Positions 5,103 through 7,219 of a stretch of DNA of 7,219 bases are shown here, one piece after another. This DNA comes from Chlamydiota bacterium. GTDB taxonomy: Bacteria; Chlamydiota; Chlamydiia; Chlamydiales; Rhabdochlamydiaceae. How positions within the stretch are numbered: the stretch's first letter is position 1; each line of letters starts with the position of its first letter. The stretch is from contig JAAKFC010000079.1 in NCBI GenBank assembly GCA_011065225.1, positions 1 through 7,219 of the forward strand. The letters are read 5' to 3'. The translations under genes and the position numbers were made by a program. The notes below the pieces were generated by a model. It was not told the DNA's origin. It saw only the letters and a list, made by a program, of their open reading frames with translations, and did no database searches.

Positions 5103-6098
5103 ATGTCTGAGTCATTCACCCAGTCCTCTTGGACCGAAAAGGATCCCCCCTTTGACTCTTCTTTGCGCCCAAAAAAATTGACCGATTTTTTGGGACAAGA
5201 GGCACTTAAAACACGCCTTGGAGTCTTTATTGAAGCGGCCAGACAGCGAAAAGAACCTCTTGGCCACATTCTTTTCCATGGTCCTCCAGGACTTGGCAAA
5301 ACCACTCTTGCCAATATCCTCTCCCAAGAAATGGGAACACATCTCATTACCACATCAGGCCCCACCATTGAAAAAGCCGCTGATCTCGCTGGCCTTTTGA
5401 CCAATCTTGAAGAAGGAGACATCCTTTTCATCGATGAGATTCACAGGCTCAATCGTGCCATCGAAGAATACCTCTATCCCGCGATGGAAGATTTTTCCCT
5501 CGATCTCCTCATCGATAGCGGTCCGAGCAGCCGCACTGTGCAAATCAAACTAAAAAAGTTCACTCTCGTAGGAGCCACAACACGCAGCGGTCTTGTCAGC
5601 GGTCCCATGCGATCTCGCTTTGGCTTTTCCTGCCGACTCGAGTACTATGATGCTGAAACTCTTGCCACCATCATCACCTGTTCTGCTCAGATCTTGCAAG
5701 TCAATGTCCTCCCAGAAGCAGCACTTGAAGTCGCCAGACGCTCGCGCGGTACACCTCGCGTTGCCAATCACCTCTTGCGCTGGGTACGCGATTTTGCACA
5801 AATCCATCATAGAAGTCCCATTGATCTGGCCACCACTCATGAAGCCCTCCACATGCTCGCCATCGACGAAATGGGCCTCGATGAAATGGACAAAAAACTT
5901 CTCGAGATCATCATCGACCACCACGGCGGCGGTCCAGTCGGGCTCAACACTTTGGCCATTGCACTTAGTGAAGATCCTTCCACACTCTCAGAAGTATATG
6001 AACCCTACCTCGTGATGAAAGGTTTCCTTCGCCATACTCCGCGCGGCCGCGAAGTAACTAAACATGCCTATGAGCATTTAGAAAAGGAACTACCGTGA
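5103..6098 (+). CDS. ruvB: Holliday junction branch-migration ATPase RuvB
   Basis: RuvB is the hexameric AAA+ motor that, with RuvA, drives branch migration of Holliday junctions in recombination repair. The length (331 residues) is normal. It shows LRPKKLTDFLGQ (21-32), Walker A GPPGLGKT (60-67), TTSGPTIEKAADLAGLLTNL (83-102), Walker B LFIDEIHR (108-115), YPAMED (125-130), sensor-1 GATTR (157-161), the PMRSRFG arginine-finger segment (168-174), RGTPRVAN sensor-2 (215-222), GGGPVGLNTLA (275-285) and the winged-helix end TPRGR (312-316). I chose ATG 5103 because the conserved N-terminus follows at the usual distance and a weak AGAG lies eight bases before it. The in-frame ATG at 5046 would lie upstream of the likely transcription start. 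The stop overlaps the GTG start of the SpoIID-like gene, so the two are probably co-transcribed. Confidence 0.96.
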   Translation: MSESFTQSSWTEKDPPFDSSLRPKKLTDFLGQEALKTRLGVFIEAARQRKEPLGHILFHGPPGLGKTTLANILSQEMGTHLITTSGPTIEKAADLAGLLTNLEEGDILFIDEIHRLNRAIEEYLYPAMEDFSLDLLIDSGPSSRTVQIKLKKFTLVGATTRSGLVSGPMRSRFGFSCRLEYYDAETLATIITCSAQILQVNVLPEAALEVARRSRGTPRVANHLLRWVRDFAQIHHRSPIDLATTHEALHMLAIDEMGLDEMDKKLLEIIIDHHGGGPVGLNTLAIALSEDPSTLSEVYEPYLVMKGFLRHTPRGREVTKHAYEHLEKELP

Positions 6099-7219
6099 AA
6101 AGGTTCGTTCTTTTTTTTCTTCTTCTCTGCTCTACACTCATCGCTGAAGAAAAACCAGTCACTGTAAGAGTTCTTCTCACAAAACTGGCAGATAAAGCCC
6201 ATATAGAGGTCAAAGGACGCCACCTCCTCTATAATCCTAAGACCGAAGCTTTTCTTTCATCCAGCAATAAAAAAAAGAAAGCTCCCATCACCGCACATGA
6301 TAAAGGACTCTATTGGGATGAAATCCTTTCCGACATATACGCCTTGCGCATCGTTCCCGACGAAAAAAACTGCAGCATCCTTGTCAATGGAATCCAATAC
6401 AAAGGCTGGATTGAAATCTACAATATCGGAGGAACGATCAACATCATTAATGAGGTTGATGTAGAAAACTACTTAAAAGCAAAACTCAGCTCCCAAGTAA
6501 CGCAAAAACTCAGCAAAGAGACCCTCGATGCCATTATGATCACTGAGAGGACCCATCTTTACCACATCATAGAAAAGGGAGCTTATGCCACCTGGCAACT
6601 TGAAGCGGAAAAAGAAGGCTACCTCGGAATCGCCCAAAGTCGCTCAGTTAATGATGCCATTGAACGAACCCGCGACATCATTCTCCACTACAGGAAAAAC
6701 TCTTTTGCCGCCTCTTGGGGACTCGATCATGGGGGACGCAGCGTCTCGTTCCCTGCCATCTTTAGAATAGAAAGCGCTGCCCCCCCTGGCGTAGATAATC
6801 TCCCCTCCTTGCATGAAAGGGCAAAATCCAAATGGAAAACTACTATTCCACTCCAAGCACTTGAGCAAATTGCAGGACAAGAAACTCTCACAAATATTGA
6901 ACCATTCCGCGCAGAAAAATCCCACAAAGTCTATGCCCTTAGATTCATCGGCCCCGAAGGGATAAAAGACATCGATATCCAAGCCCTTCAAACATCTCTT
7001 GGATCGCATGAAATCCCAAGCAATGATTTTACAGTCACCATCAAAGGGAAAAAAGCCTATTTTACTGGCTATGGAAAAGGCCTAGGCACAGGACTATGCA
7101 TTGCCAGCGCTGAGATTCTGGCTCATCGCAATGCCTCAGTAGAAAAAATTTTACTCACCCATTTTCCAGAGGCCAAACTCATTAATATGCGACAAGAGAC
7201 AGGCAAACGCCCTTCTAAT
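6095..7219 (+). CDS. SpoIID/LytB-like septal peptidoglycan protein, exported, 3' end outside window
   Basis: The frame starts with GTG at 6095, inside the ruvB stop (GTGA overlap), and remains open to the edge (375 codons, no stop). KR plus a hydrophobic stretch (VKRFVLFFLLLCSTLIA) is a signal peptide, probably cut after LIA (residue 17), so the protein acts outside the inner membrane. SpoIID proteins are lytic transglycosylases that cut stem-peptide-free glycan. The core lines up with the family: VDVENYLKAKLSSQVT (121-136) for V-P-L-E-x-Y-L...S-E-M-P, then LDAIMITERTHL (144-155) for A-L-K-A-Q-A-x-A-A-R-T-Y. FAASWGLDHGGRSVSF matches the S-S-T-S-G-G block, and GYGKGLGTGLCIASAEIL near the end matches G-x-G-H-G-V-G-x-S-Q. 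The catalytic Glu is Gln134, and the His and Gln of the last motif are Leu and Ile. From memory, chlamydial SpoIID homologues are tied to division-septum peptidoglycan. The family assignment is fairly secure; enzymatic activity is open. Confidence 0.82.
   Translation, partial: MKRFVLFFLLLCSTLIAEEKPVTVRVLLTKLADKAHIEVKGRHLLYNPKTEAFLSSSNKKKKAPITAHDKGLYWDEILSDIYALRIVPDEKNCSILVNGIQYKGWIEIYNIGGTINIINEVDVENYLKAKLSSQVTQKLSKETLDAIMITERTHLYHIIEKGAYATWQLEAEKEGYLGIAQSRSVNDAIERTRDIILHYRKNSFAASWGLDHGGRSVSFPAIFRIESAAPPGVDNLPSLHERAKSKWKTTIPLQALEQIAGQETLTNIEPFRAEKSHKVYALRFIGPEGIKDIDIQALQTSLGSHEIPSNDFTVTIKGKKAYFTGYGKGLGTGLCIASAEILAHRNASVEKILLTHFPEAKLINMRQETGKRPSN

Noticed and set aside
5027..5431. In-frame upstream extension of dcd to give a 323-residue protein
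   Set aside because: The extra part is antisense to ruvB, dCTP deaminases are about 190 residues, and the AAGGAG site sits exactly before ATG 5026.
6122..6130. Lipoprotein signal (LLLC) in the SpoIID-like protein
   Set aside because: The residue before Cys should be Gly, Ala or Ser, but it is Leu. A standard signal peptidase I site after LIA fits better.

Overview
The window most resembles a chromosomal stretch from a member of the Chlamydiota, probably an environmental (amoeba-associated type) chlamydia. The reasons are the gene partnerships: two tandem CBS/CNNM (TlyC-like) genes beside a NifS-type cysteine desulfurase, and dcd next to ruvB next to a divergent SpoIID-like gene. From memory these are the same groupings seen in Chlamydia, but I could not check them here. 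An ankyrin-repeat gene at the left edge fits an intracellular symbiont. No transposon, CRISPR array, tRNA or rRNA is visible.

Layout. Positions 1-374 are the 3' end of an AT-rich ankyrin-repeat gene on the + strand. A short 64-bp gap leads to a + strand cysteine desulfurase (439-1542). It converges on a minus-strand operon across a 114-bp gap that holds three small hairpins. The operon, read right to left, is dcd (5026-4460), a small single-pass coiled-coil protein resembling FtsB/DivIC (4441-4115), a canonical CNNM/CBS protein (4118-2886) and a divergent CNNM/CBS paralogue (2889-1657). The last three genes overlap by 4 bp each (ATGA). A 76-bp divergent promoter region with a perfect 6-3-6 dyad separates dcd from ruvB (5103-6098, +). 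The SpoIID-like gene overlaps the ruvB stop and runs off the right edge.

How the genes fit together. dcd supplies dUTP for thymidylate synthesis, and RuvB drives Holliday-junction migration. The DivIC/FtsB-like protein and the SpoIID-like protein are both candidates for septal or cell-wall work. That matters in a lineage that divides without FtsZ. The CNNM pair is probably an ion-transport (Mg2+/Co2+ type) membrane system.

Most of the window is ordinary core genome. The points worth a second look are the unadvertised FtsB/DivIC-like gene, the SpoIID homologue with Gln in place of the catalytic Glu, the desulfurase lacking the usual PLP-contacting Gln, the asymmetric decay of one CNNM paralogue, and the operator-like dyad between dcd and ruvB.
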